Part shown: positions 9,215-19,300 of the stretch, piece after piece
How positions within the stretch are numbered: the first letter of the stretch is position 1
Layout: each line of letters opens with the position of its first letter
Assembly: GCF_900110165.1 (NCBI RefSeq)
Contig: NZ_FOCQ01000001.1
Span: 248,001-312,000, forward strand
Reading direction: 5' to 3'
Length of the DNA stretch: 64,000 bases
Origin: Lihuaxuella thermophila
Lineage (GTDB): Bacteria; Bacillota; Bacilli; Thermoactinomycetales; Thermoactinomycetaceae
Notes under the pieces: generated by a model
What the model was told of the DNA's origin: nothing
Databases searched by the model: none
The model's input: only the letters and a program-made list of their open reading frames with translations
Position numbers and translations under genes: made by a program

Positions 9215-9245
9215 CCCCTTTGTCATAGCGGCAAAGGGGTTTGTT
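9215..9245 (+). terminator. greA terminator
   Basis: CCCCTTTG and CAAAGGGG form an 8-bp stem followed by TTTGTTG. Confidence 0.75.
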
Positions 9246-9755
9246 GTCGACCAGGAATGAGAATAACGTGAGGAAATCATCGGAATGGATTGGTTTCTGT
9301 GACCTCAAGGATCCGGCTTTTCTTCCCGTTCTCCTCTTGCGCAGGTTAATCGTTTTTAAGGCACTCGCCCGCTTTTGCGGAGATCAAACGGTTGAAAACG
9401 AAAGATTTGGGGGGGCGCCGATGGCCTGTAAAATTAATGGTTGATGAACCGTTGAAACTGTCGGATTGAAAGAACCGGGCTGCCGTCAACCAGCCGAACG
9501 TCGGAGCGCAGGCTACTGCCAAGCCCCCGGCTGTAGACAGGGGAAGTTGACTGATCCATTATATATTTATATATTGGGGCCCATCATCTTTCCACAAATT
9601 TCTTGGTCGAATATTACTCCCCTAATATATCTGAATAGTCTGATAGAGATGGGCGTTTTTTGGGCTTTTTTCATAAAAATGCCACCCGGATGGTATAAAT
9701 TTTCCTTATTTCCACATACTACCTTGTAATTCGAAGTTTGAAGGATGTGGGGATT
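9246..9755 (+). other. Intergenic interval with a possible short transcript
   Basis: No supported gene. A promoter-like TTGACT (9547-9552), 17-base spacer and TATATT (9570-9575) would start near 9582. GCCCATC (9579-9585) can pair with GATGGGC (9648-9654), which runs into six T residues and a second T run. Start and stop are about 75 bases apart, suggesting a short RNA or a leader terminator ahead of fabF. Confidence 0.4.
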
Positions 9756-10997
9756 GTGCGCAGACGGGTGGTCATTACAGGTTATGGGTTAATCACTCCA
9801 ATCGGTTTAAACGGAGATGTTTTCTGGCAAAGCTTGATGGAAGGGAGAAGCGGGGCCGGACCGATTACCCGCTTTGATCCCGCCGGATATTCCACCACCA
9901 TTGCGGCACAAATTGATGATTTTGTCCCTGAAAACTACATGGATAAAAAAGAAGCGAAGCGGATGGATCGTTTTTCGCAGATGGGTCTTGCGGCAGCCAA
10001 GCAGGCACTGGAGCATGCCGGATTGGAATTAACGGGGGGTTTGAGCGAACGGGCCGGCGTCATGGTGGGAACCGGCAGCGGAGGACTGCAGATGATCCAA
10101 CAGGAACATCAGCGCATCCTGAGCTCAGGACCGGGGAAGCTGAGTCCCTATTTGGCTCCCGCGATGCTGGCCAATATGGCTTGCGGGGAAATCGCCATCG
10201 CCACCGGAGCCAAAGGCCCTTCGGCAGCGGTTATCACCGCATGTGCAACCGGCAGCAGCTGTATTGGCGAGGCGATGCGTACCATCCAGCACGGTGCCGC
10301 TGATATCATGCTGGCGGGTGGAACAGAGGCGCCGATTACTCCCTTGGGGCTGGCTGCCTTTTCCAAAATCCGGGCGTTATCGAGAAGGAACGATGAACCT
10401 GCCAAGGCCAGCCGCCCTTTTGACCGCGGGCGTGACGGATTTGTGGCGGGTGAAGGGGCCGGCGTTGTCGTGCTGGAGGAATTGGAGCATGCCCGAAAAA
10501 GAAATGCTCCCATCCTGGCCGAATTGATTGGATACGGGACAACGACGGATGCCTATCACATCACTTCCCCGACCCCGGATGGAACCGGTGCGGTCAATGC
10601 GATGAAACTGGCTTTACAGGATGCGCGGCTCTCTCCGACGGATATTGATTACATCAATGCCCACGGAACGGGTACGACGCTGAATGATTGGATGGAAACG
10701 CTGGCTGTGAAACGTGTCTTTGGCGATGATGCCACAAGGATACCGATCAGTTCAATTAAATCGATGACCGGTCACCTGTTGGGGGCGGCTGGCGCAGTTG
10801 AGATGATCTCCTCTGTGATGACCCTGCTCCATGGGTGGATTCCTCCCACCATCAACCTGGAAGAACCGGATGAAGGAGCAGATTTGGACTATGTTCCCAA
10901 TCACCCGCGTCGCAGGGATTGCCGGTTCGTGATGAGCAACTCGTTTGGGTTTGGAGGTCACAATGTCAGCCTGATCGTGAAAAAGTGGGAAGAATAA
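9756..10997 (+). CDS. fabF: 3-oxoacyl-[acyl-carrier-protein] synthase II
   Basis: Catalyses decarboxylative condensation of malonyl-ACP with acyl-ACP in fatty-acid elongation. The thiolase fold is complete: the nucleophile cysteine is in TACATGSSCIG near residue 163, the two histidines in NAHGTGT near 303 and SMTGHLLGAAG near 340, and the terminal NSFGFGGHN loop is intact. I take the GTG at 9756, which gives 413 residues, the B. subtilis FabF length, with AAGGA ten bases upstream; a TTG at 9738 would add six residues. It lies outside a fab operon, so it may be a second or solitary FabF. Its last 246 bases overlap a convergent reading frame. Confidence 0.93.
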   Translation: MRRRVVITGYGLITPIGLNGDVFWQSLMEGRSGAGPITRFDPAGYSTTIAAQIDDFVPENYMDKKEAKRMDRFSQMGLAAAKQALEHAGLELTGGLSERAGVMVGTGSGGLQMIQQEHQRILSSGPGKLSPYLAPAMLANMACGEIAIATGAKGPSAAVITACATGSSCIGEAMRTIQHGAADIMLAGGTEAPITPLGLAAFSKIRALSRRNDEPAKASRPFDRGRDGFVAGEGAGVVVLEELEHARKRNAPILAELIGYGTTTDAYHITSPTPDGTGAVNAMKLALQDARLSPTDIDYINAHGTGTTLNDWMETLAVKRVFGDDATRIPISSIKSMTGHLLGAAGAVEMISSVMTLLHGWIPPTINLEEPDEGADLDYVPNHPRRRDCRFVMSNSFGFGGHNVSLIVKKWEE

Positions 10998-11486
10998 AGA
11001 AAACGCCCCGGATGCCTTTTTCCGGGGCGTTGCTTTTTCCCATGCTTTCAGCTGGTTGACCACTATGCTCAGCGGACGGGACGCTCGATATTCAACCCAT
11101 TGATTTTGCGCGTTTTTGATCAGGAGTTTAGGCGGGTCCCAACCATTGGCCGGGAGAGTGATGACTGCCTCATGAATCGGGTGACCGACGGGAGAAGCAG
11201 GCAAAACGACGGGTGTGTCAAATCGGAAATGGTAGTAGGTTGCGGGAAGATTCAGAGAAGAAATCCCGGCCATCTGCTGCACGCTGCCCAGGACTCGTTC
11301 CATTTCGGTTTCGATCATCAGCCCGGTGCGAACGGGGTGCCGGGTGTTTCCGTCGATGCGCCAAACTTCCAGTTTCGTGATATGGGTTCCGGCCGGCTGA
11401 AGGGGATGTGACCAGGCGTTATTTGTTGACAGCAGCAGAAGGAGAAACAAACAGGTTGAGAGAATGTTTATTCTGTTGTTTTGCAT
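10752..11486 (-). CDS. Secreted protein of unknown function, 3' end uncertain
   Basis: The start is convincing: AGGTGA six bases before the ATG, then MQNNRINILSTCLFLLLLLST ending with an Ala-Trp-Ser-type cleavage site, a clear Sec signal peptide. About 125 further residues look like a normal soluble domain, with HYHFRFDTPVVLP-like strands, and I do not recognise the family. After residue 150 the frame runs through the fabF terminator and antisense through the fabF 3' end for 246 bases, turning into basic, low-quality sequence. The native C-terminus is probably near 11030; the extension may reflect a lost stop codon. Function unknown. Confidence 0.55.
   Translation of the reverse strand: MQNNRINILSTCLFLLLLLSTNNAWSHPLQPAGTHITKLEVWRIDGNTRHPVRTGLMIETEMERVLGSVQQMAGISSLNLPATYYHFRFDTPVVLPASPVGHPIHEAVITLPANGWDPPKLLIKNAQNQWVEYRASRPLSIVVNQLKAWEKATPRKKASGAFSLFFPLFHDQADIVTSKPKRVAHHEPAIPATRVIGNIVQICSFIRFFQVDGGRNPPMEQGHHRGDHLNCASRPQQVTGHRFN
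11002..11038 (+). terminator. fabF terminator
   Basis: AACGCCCCGGA and TCCGGGGCGTT form a perfect 11-bp stem followed by GCTTTTT. Confidence 0.85.
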
Positions 11487-11621
11487 AACGAATCACCTGT
11501 ACCGACAGAAATTTTCCTTACTAGTTTGGTTTGTTTTTCTTATATAAATACATATTATCCGGGCTCTCTTGTCATCCGATCATGATCCCGGTCAGAAATC
11601 TTGATCCGGAGGTGGTATAAA

Positions 11622-12761
11622 ATGAAGCCGGTGACGTGGATCCACACCGCCGATCTGCATTTGGATGAGCCGGTAAAAGGATGGAAGGGTTCTAAAGAGG
11701 AGGCCTGGAAACGCAGTCAAGAGTATCGTCAGACATTTGAACGGATGATTTCGCTGGTGAAAGAAAGACAAGTCCCTTTTTTATTTATTGCCGGGGATTT
11801 TTTGGAATACGGAGTTGTAAGCAAATCGACAGTCAGGTTTGTCAAAGAACAATTCCGCCAAATCTCCGGGACAAGGGTGTTGATTGCCCCCGGCAACCAC
11901 GATCCGTATCGGCCGGATTCAGTTTACTGTTTGGAGGAGTGGCCGGAAAATGTCCATATCTTTGGCGGAGAGTGGGAATCGCTCCATTTTCCGGAGTTTG
12001 ATTTGACTGTCTATGGGCGGGGATTTACCGATTTTACCGAGTCTGAGTGGAAGGCTCCAGACGGCTTGAAGGCAGACGGGAGGAAAGTGATGGTCGTTCA
12101 CGGGGATTTTTTGGTGCAGGATGGATCTTCCCCTTATTTCCCCATCTGCGAACAGGAGCTGGCCTTATTGGAAATGGATTATGTGGCACTGGGTCATATC
12201 CATAAAGCGGCGGATTACCGTTTGAACAACCGGAGACGGACGTGGGTCCGCTATCCCGGCTCGCCGGAGGCATTAAATTGGAAAGAGACAGGGGAGCGGA
12301 CGGTGACCTATGGCGTTTTGGATGAAAGAGGAGTTAGGATTGAACCCGTATCCATCCAAACGCGGGTGTACGAAAAACACCGTGTCGACATCCAAGGATG
12401 CGAAACAATGGAAGAGGTCATCGTCCGGATTCTTCAAGAAACGGGGGCCGCTGACAAAAACGGTTATCACGCGGTAGAGTTAACGGGACGGCGGGCCCGT
12501 GAGTTGGAGCTGAAAGAAGACTCCCTCCGCCGGATGGAAGAACGTTTAAAACAAGCGGGGTTTTATGCCGTATATTTGGAGGATCAGTCGAAACCCGACT
12601 TTGATCTGGAATATTACCGGAGACAACCCGGGGTGATTGGTGTGTTTATCCGCAAGATGGAAGAGCGGATGGAACAGAATCCTGACCGGCAAGCGGAATA
12701 TGAACGGGCATTGTACAAGGGATTGGAAGCACTGCTGGCAAAGGAGCATGTGAGGTCATGA
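11622..12761 (+). CDS. yhaO: YhaO-like DNA repair exonuclease (SbcD/Mre11-type metallophosphoesterase)
   Basis: 379 residues. All calcineurin-like phosphoesterase motifs are visible: TADLHLD near residue 11, AGDFLEYG near 57, APGNHDPY near 94, VVHGDFL near 155 and ALGHIHKA near 190, which together bind two metal ions. The C-terminal third is the capping region. The start is the ATG at 11622 with GGAGGTGG seven bases upstream. It overlaps the next gene, a Rad50/SbcC-like ATPase, by ATGA, matching the B. subtilis yhaO-yhaN pair and implying a Mre11-Rad50-like end-processing complex. Nuclease activity is inferred from motifs. Confidence 0.88.
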   Translation: MKPVTWIHTADLHLDEPVKGWKGSKEEAWKRSQEYRQTFERMISLVKERQVPFLFIAGDFLEYGVVSKSTVRFVKEQFRQISGTRVLIAPGNHDPYRPDSVYCLEEWPENVHIFGGEWESLHFPEFDLTVYGRGFTDFTESEWKAPDGLKADGRKVMVVHGDFLVQDGSSPYFPICEQELALLEMDYVALGHIHKAADYRLNNRRRTWVRYPGSPEALNWKETGERTVTYGVLDERGVRIEPVSIQTRVYEKHRVDIQGCETMEEVIVRILQETGAADKNGYHAVELTGRRARELELKEDSLRRMEERLKQAGFYAVYLEDQSKPDFDLEYYRRQPGVIGVFIRKMEERMEQNPDRQAEYERALYKGLEALLAKEHVRS

Positions 12762-15424
12762 AGATCAATCGGGTCAAGTTCCGCGGTTTCGGTCGATGGA
12801 TCGACCAGGAGTTTACTTTTGTCGACGGGATCAATCTGATTGAAGCACCAAACGAGGCGGGTAAGTCCACTCTTTTGCAGGGGATGTTCGCCCTTTTGTA
12901 CGGGGCGAAAAAAGAAGGTTTGAAAACGAAGAGAGCGGCGGACTGGTATGGAAAGTTTTTGCCGTGGCAAGGAGAGGATTACGGCGGCGAAATTGAGTAT
13001 ACGCTCGGACCCGATTCCTACCGACTCGTACGCAACCTTCGCATTGACAAGGACGCAGAAGAGCTGATCAACCTGACGAAATCCATTGATATCACCAGCC
13101 AATTTCCCATGGATAAAAAGAGAAAGGACCGCTGCTTTCTGGAGAAACAAACGGGTTTATCCGGGGAGAGTTTTCGCCGCATCGCGATGCTGACTTCAGG
13201 TTCATTGATCTTAAAAGATGATTCTCCCGATGGCGATTCCCGCATGGTAGAAAAATTGAAACTGCTCATGAGCCAGGGGGAAGACCTGGATGCCACTCCC
13301 GCTGTCAAAAAGCTGGAAGCGCAATTAAGCGACATCGGTACGGGCAAAACCTCCGCCAAACCGTACGGATCCGCTCTCAGAAAAATGGAAGAGCTGGAAA
13401 AAGAGTTGAAGCAGCTGAAGGAAGACTATCATCAATATACCCGCGAGAAAGAACGGTTATTTGCGTTAAGGAACGAGTTGGAATCTTTACAAAAGAAGAA
13501 GGAGGAAGCGGAGCATCGCTGTTCTGAGATCAAGAAAAAAGCTGAGCAACAGGAAAAGCGAATCGCGATGCAGCAAGAGTGGAAGAATCTTTCGTTGCAA
13601 CGGGATTCGTTACAGGAAAAAATGGACGCCTACCAGGCTTCGCTTCGTCTTCAAGCGGCTTTGCAGGCGGAAATAGACAGCCTCCAACCGCCGCATCGGA
13701 TCACCCATCAGGAATACTACCAACTGGAACAGCAATTGAAACGGAGAGATGAGCTGAACCGTCAACTGTCCGGCATTTCCGGCGAATTAGACCGGTTGAA
13801 CCGGGAGCTGGAAAGTTTGGAACGCCGGCATCGTCGTTTACTCGCGATGGATGAAAGCAAACCGGTGGAGATGCTTTATCGCTTGCAGGAGTTTCAGAAT
13901 CTGGAGCGGCGAAATCTCCAATTGGAAAACGAGATGAGCGGGAACGGTCCGTCGCAAAAGGATGGGCTCCATCAACGGCAACCGGAAGGGAGAGAATGGG
14001 GGCAGGAAAGCAGCGGACATGATTCAAAGTTGCCGAGGCCAAACCGGCTGCATCCTCCGGCAGGGACTGGAAAGGGTTGGCTGTTTGCCGCGGCATCCGG
14101 CGCGATGATCACGATACTCTTGTTGATGCTTTTTCCCATCGCCGCCTTTCTTCCCGGCTTTTTTACTTTGTTTGCCATCTATCGCTGGACGCGGAACCGC
14201 CATCGTGCTGAGGAAAGCATCAGGAGAAGTTTGCTTCAAGTGGAAGCGATTCAACAGTGGCACAGAAGAGAACTGGACCAAAACGAGGAGATGATGGAGA
14301 AGATCCGCCAGGAAGTGAAGGAATGGCTGGCTTCCGTGACAGAAGGTCTACCTCCGTTCGATCCGCCCGTATGGGAGAAGATGATCCGAGAAGTCGCCCG
14401 TCAGGCCAAACGGGTAAGAGAACAGCGATCCGGCCTCATCTTGCAAAAGGAAACCAAGCAGCGGGAAGAACTGGCCGTCAGGCAGGATTTGGACCAGTTG
14501 CACGCTGTTCTTGCCGCCTGGGAAAAGAGATATGGGACTGCTGATCTCACCCAAATCAAAATCTGGTTGGACCAAAGCGAGCAGGTGCGCGAACGGGAAC
14601 GCATCATCCGGGCGGAGCAAGAGAAGATTGAGGCGTTTGAGCAAATGAGACAGCTGGAGAATTGGGAAGAGAAAAGAAAAGAATTGGAAGACGGGATGAC
14701 GGGGTTATCGAACCGGCTGGCGTTGGAGGAGCCGGATGAACAAGAAACGGACATAGACTGGAAGGAGCGCTTCAGAGAGGCGGAGTTTGAGCGTGAACGG
14801 ATCGGAGAGATTTGGAGCGCCAAAAAGGCAGAGTTTGATAAGCTGCAAGGAAGCATTGAAAAGCTGGAAGAATGGATTTCCGGGCTCCCGGATGCCATGA
14901 CTGCCTGGGAATGTGCCAAACAGAAGGTTCAGGAGCTGGAACGCGAGCGAAAGGCGCTGGAGTTGGCGAGAGAGGTATTGCTGGAGGCGGCACGGGAGGT
15001 GAAAGAGAATATCGCTCCCCGATTGGCTCCCTATGTTTCCAAATGGGTCGGCACGGTGACAGGGGGCAGGTACCGGGAAGTGTGGATCGATCCGGCAAAC
15101 GGTTTACAGATGAAGGTGTTTGTGCCGGAAACGGGAGAGAACAAGGAAGTGGAAGCATTAAGCAGAGGCACCATGGACCAGATGGTTTTCGCTCTGCGGT
15201 TAAGTTTGCTTCAGTTTTATTCCAGCCATACAAAAACTTGCCTTCCGCTGATTCTCGATGATTGCTTTGCCCACTTTGACGAGAAACGCTTGCGTGCAGC
15301 CCTTCGTCTGTTGCGCGATTTTTCGGATCAACATCAGATTATCCTCTGTACGTGCCAACACCGTGAAAGCAAACTGTTGAGAGAAGAAGGGATGGATTAT
15401 CATTCTATTCAGCTGCCCGGATAA
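12758..15424 (+). CDS. yhaN: YhaN-like SMC/Rad50-type ATPase
   Basis: 888 residues. Walker A APNEAGKSTLL is near residue 31; the C-terminal half-site holds the signature-like LSRGTMDQM and Walker B PLILDDCFAHFD near 835. Between lie two long coiled-coil arms (about 200-400 and 490-760). They are separated not by a CXXC zinc hook but by a hydrophobic hairpin near 455-485 (LFAAASGAMITILLLM onward) typical of YhaN, suggesting membrane attachment of the coiled-coil tip. Partner of the YhaO phosphoesterase with which it overlaps. DNA repair involvement is known for the B. subtilis homologue; the rest is inference. Confidence 0.87.
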   Translation: MKINRVKFRGFGRWIDQEFTFVDGINLIEAPNEAGKSTLLQGMFALLYGAKKEGLKTKRAADWYGKFLPWQGEDYGGEIEYTLGPDSYRLVRNLRIDKDAEELINLTKSIDITSQFPMDKKRKDRCFLEKQTGLSGESFRRIAMLTSGSLILKDDSPDGDSRMVEKLKLLMSQGEDLDATPAVKKLEAQLSDIGTGKTSAKPYGSALRKMEELEKELKQLKEDYHQYTREKERLFALRNELESLQKKKEEAEHRCSEIKKKAEQQEKRIAMQQEWKNLSLQRDSLQEKMDAYQASLRLQAALQAEIDSLQPPHRITHQEYYQLEQQLKRRDELNRQLSGISGELDRLNRELESLERRHRRLLAMDESKPVEMLYRLQEFQNLERRNLQLENEMSGNGPSQKDGLHQRQPEGREWGQESSGHDSKLPRPNRLHPPAGTGKGWLFAAASGAMITILLLMLFPIAAFLPGFFTLFAIYRWTRNRHRAEESIRRSLLQVEAIQQWHRRELDQNEEMMEKIRQEVKEWLASVTEGLPPFDPPVWEKMIREVARQAKRVREQRSGLILQKETKQREELAVRQDLDQLHAVLAAWEKRYGTADLTQIKIWLDQSEQVRERERIIRAEQEKIEAFEQMRQLENWEEKRKELEDGMTGLSNRLALEEPDEQETDIDWKERFREAEFERERIGEIWSAKKAEFDKLQGSIEKLEEWISGLPDAMTAWECAKQKVQELERERKALELAREVLLEAAREVKENIAPRLAPYVSKWVGTVTGGRYREVWIDPANGLQMKVFVPETGENKEVEALSRGTMDQMVFALRLSLLQFYSSHTKTCLPLILDDCFAHFDEKRLRAALRLLRDFSDQHQIILCTCQHRESKLLREEGMDYHSIQLPG

Positions 15425-15447
15425 TCGGAAACGGATTTGAACAGAAG

Positions 15448-15471
15448 AAAAGCCGGTTGCGACCGGCTTTT
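15448..15471. terminator. Bidirectional terminator between yhaN and the haemoglobin gene
   Basis: AAAAGCCGGT-TGCG-ACCGGCTTTT, a perfect 10-bp stem with four A/T pairs at its base, serving both converging genes. Confidence 0.85.
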
Positions 15472-15484
15472 CGGGTATGATGAA

Positions 15485-15859
15485 TTATTTATTGATGATG
15501 TGCGGTTTTACACTGCGAAGGAAAGCTTCAATTTTAGCGATATCTTCGATGGGAACATTATATTTGCGCAAAGAGCTGTTCAAATGTTTAATGGCTATTT
15601 CATATTCCTCTGAAGAGATTTGCAAACCGGCATGGGCAGAGCGCAGGGTACTGCCTTCGTACCTTTTTGGCCCTCCCAGGGCATAGCTCATAAAATAAGT
15701 GATCTGATGCCTGCGCAGGCGGTCCATATTTGCACCTACGAAATGATGACTGACCCGGTCATCTTGCAACATTCGGTTATAAAACTCATTAATGACTGCC
15801 GCAATCGCTTGTTCACCGCCTATCCTTTCATACAGAGTGCTTTTTGAGCTTTTTAACAT
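15485..15859 (-). CDS. glbN: Group I truncated haemoglobin
   Basis: 124 residues. The 2-on-2 globin fold is recognisable from LYERIGGEQAI, the B10 tyrosine in EFYNRML, the GGP of YALGGPKRYEG and the proximal histidine of RSAHAGLQI, features of the trHbN class. Such proteins bind O2 or NO and are linked to NO detoxification or oxygen sensing. The ATG at 15859 sits six bases after GGAGG; a TTG two codons upstream is too close to that site. It is transcribed toward yhaN with a shared terminator, and stands alone. Role here is inferred only from the family. Confidence 0.9.
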   Translation of the reverse strand: MLKSSKSTLYERIGGEQAIAAVINEFYNRMLQDDRVSHHFVGANMDRLRRHQITYFMSYALGGPKRYEGSTLRSAHAGLQISSEEYEIAIKHLNSSLRKYNVPIEDIAKIEAFLRSVKPHIINK

Positions 15860-16325
15860 ATTCAACCTCCGTTCAACCGTTAAATCAAATGAAAAAGAGT
15901 AGGAATGACTGCAAAAAATAAGCTGATGATGAGAATATATGTACGCTGATCTGTTAGAGGATCAGGTTGTAGCGATTGAATATGGGAAACTTTACTTCGT
16001 CATCTGCTGTCTTTTCTTGCATCCATATTTCTTAGTAAAAGTGTATGCGATTTCTATTATTTGTGCAATGATAATTGTATAGATTTAAAACTATTCGGAC
16101 TTATCAGTCGATAATTGATATCATCTCGTTTTTTCCAGCAGGGCATACAGAGGCGGACAGAGAATTGACTCAGACAGCAAATCTATTCTATGGTTTGTGC
16201 GATGGGGGACTCCTGCCCGGCACTCACCACAGGTTTATCGGATCGAATGGAGAAGCAGTTAGAGCCTCTGTTACAACAGGTGACACTTTTGTCTTTGGAA
16301 ATATTTTTAGTAAGGGGTTAATCAG
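15860..16325. other. Intergenic interval, divergent promoters expected
   Basis: AT-rich and without a supported gene. TGATAATTG occurs twice (16069-16077 region and, as CGATAATTGATATCA, near 16110-16124), loosely like iron-regulator half-sites, but the match is too poor to call. Confidence 0.35.
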
Positions 16326-19300
16326 ATGGCCGGCTGGATTTACTTGCATCCCGTTTCCCAGGCTCGCCTGGGTATGGGGTGGGATGAGAAATATGAACAG
16401 GAAGAGAAAAATACCGTCTATATTCTTCCCGGCTCCGGACAAGCAGAGCGGATGAAAAAGCAAATGCGGACAAAGCAAGTGAAGTGGATCACCTTTGACC
16501 ACTTTGTCCGCCATCTGTTGAACTCGCCATACCGTCTGATGTCGGCGGCAGAACAGCACTGGGTGGTTCAGCAAGCCGTCACGGAGCTGGAGAGGGAAGG
16601 GGAGTTATCCTATTTTCAAATGGTATCGTCCTGCTCGGACAATTGGATTCTGTCACTGGAAAAAGTTCTTGGAGAAATGAAACGAGCGGGCATTTTACCG
16701 ATGCGACTCAAACGGCTGTGGAAGAATAAAAGACCGAAATATCAGGAGCTGGCGCTTATTTATGAAAAGTACCAGCAGTTGCTCCGGCGTTTTCAGGTTT
16801 CTGACCATGAGCAATATTATTTTGATCTGATGCAATCCATGTCTCAAAAGACAGAGACGATTCACTTGCCCGACCGGGTGGTGCTTGAACATTTTCATGA
16901 CTTAAACCCGTTGCAGGAACAGCTTCTCATCCAGTTGGTGACAGAAGGAGTCGAGGTTCACCTTCATCTCATGTGGGATGAAACCAGACCGCGCCTGAGA
17001 AATATGGTCGAACCGCTGGTCTCGAGGCTGCAGGTCAAAGGGTTCCAGACTGTGCCGGTAAGCCGTGACCCCAACCGAGTGAAAGTTGAGAGAATCTCGC
17101 TCATGCACTTGGCTGAAAATGCTTTTTCACCGGAACCGGCAGTTGCATTGGCCGACGATGCGTTGGAGATCCTGTCCGCGCCCGGCATGGAAGCGGAAGT
17201 GGATTTGGTGGTTGCCCGTTTGAAACAGTGGTTGAGAGAAGAACAGGCAGACTGTTCCGATGTGGCGATCATCTCTGCTGAAATGGATGCATATGCACGT
17301 ATTTTGTTCAAAAAGTTGGAGCAGGCCGGTATTCCCGTCAGTTCGCCGTACAAGCAAAAACTCTCCGAAAATTCCCTGTTGCAAACCATTTCCGCCGCGT
17401 TTTTAATGAAGGCGGGAAAGGTTGAGGGAGGGCGCGCACTTTTCTGTAGCCCGCATCTTTCCTGGTTCCACGGCAGGTACACAGAATGTCTCCGGCTGAT
17501 CCGCGAACTCGGCGATCCGGTCCGTTTGGCCGAGTTTCGGCAAGAGTGGGATATTCGGCAGGGTGATCAGGAGACAGATCCCGCACTCGTTGCTGCAGGC
17601 CGAGCAGTGGAAGCGGTTTTCGAGTGGGTGGAATCCATTCCGGAAGAAGAGACTTGGTCCGGGTGGCTGAATTGGTTCCAGCAGTGGATGAAACCGCTGA
17701 AAAATAAGGATAAATGGCGGCAGATGGCCTTGGATCCGGACCGTTACGAGGAACTGGCCGAAGGGATGAATGCGTGGCATTGTCTCGAACAATTGATCAG
17801 GGAATGGTCGTACCTGGTTGCTGAGGACAAGGGAAGGGAACCGGTAAGCCGCACCCGTTTTTTGACCACATTGCTGCAATCCGCAGAACAACTTTTCGTG
17901 CAACGAAAACCAGCCCGCAGAAAGGGAGTCCGGTTGCTCCCGGCCACACAGGTTCGGGGCGACCGGTTTCGTGCGGTGTTTGTGCTGGGATGTGTGGAGG
18001 GGAAATGGCCGCGTAACTTTTCGGATCATTGGCTGCTCCCGGATGAGGCACGAGAGGAACTCCGGGCGGAAGAGGTTTTGTTGGATCTGTCACAGGAATT
18101 GCGTCAGCGCCAACTCCTCCCATTTTTTATGAGCGTGATTTCCGCAGTCGATTTTCTCGTTCTGTCTTATCCCAACACAGATGAAGACGGGAACAGGGAG
18201 TTGCCCTCTCCTTTTTTGGAGGAATGTGTATCCGTTTTTCAACCGGATTCGATTCATAAGAGAGAAAAAGACCTGTCCGAGCAAGTGGGACCACCGGAGT
18301 GGCAGGATTCTTTTTCGCCGGATCAAGGACTTGAATTTGCCTTCAGCCGGTTGACCAGACCGGTGGATGATGAATCATCGTCACTGGCTGTCTCTGTTTT
18401 GGACGATCTTCTGCGCCGTTCCCCCCGCATGTGGCAATCGCTGGTGAATCGGATTCAGGCAGAACAAGCGAGGAGAATGGACTCCTTTACCCGGTTTGAC
18501 GGTGTGGCGGAGGACGTAAAGTTACGGCGGCAACTGGAGGATTGGGCCAAAAGGCAAATCTGGAGTGCGACGGACTTGAATAAAATGATGACATGCCGTT
18601 TTCATTTTATGGCTGAAAAAATATGGAAAGCGCATCAGGCGGAAGACATCGTCCGGGGAATCAGCCGGTTGGAAGAAGGAGAACTCATTCACGAAGCGCT
18701 GTGCAGGTTCTTCAGTGAATATCGGCAGGGAAAATGGAGTTTCCGCGATGAGGAGCATGCCCGGGAGCGATTGATGACTATTGCCGGGGAGACTGCGGAA
18801 AAGCTGCTCGCCCGTGTGCGTGGCAGGCATCCCTCCTATCTCAGGATCGAGAAGCAGCGACTGAAGCAGACCCTGAGCGCTTTCTGGAACCATGAACTCC
18901 ATTGGCGCAAGGAAACCAACAACTATCACCCGCCTGCTTATTTGGAACTTTCCTTTGGTTTGCCGCTCGATCTCAACCGGCAAGCGGACGGCTTATTGGA
19001 CCCGCGGTCCGTTTCCGAACCGGTTTCCATTCCCCTGTCCAGGCACACCCTGCGGCTGAAAGGCAAAATTGACCGGGTGGATGTGAATGAGGGGTATTAT
19101 GCCGTTTACGATTATAAAACGGGACAGGCTCCATCCGCTCAGGAAATACAGGAAGGGAGGCAATTGCAACTTCCCCTTTACTTGTGGGCGCTGGAGCACG
19201 GCTTCGGGTTCTCCCGGGAAAAAGCCGTCGGAGCCGCTTTTTATACGCGGGGGACGAGTCAAAGCGCACCAGTTGACAACAGAAATAAAGGTTTATGGAA

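Noticed and set aside
16060-16125. Fur/DtxR-like box upstream of the AddB-like gene
   Set aside because: Too many mismatches to the 19-bp consensus and no iron-related gene nearby.
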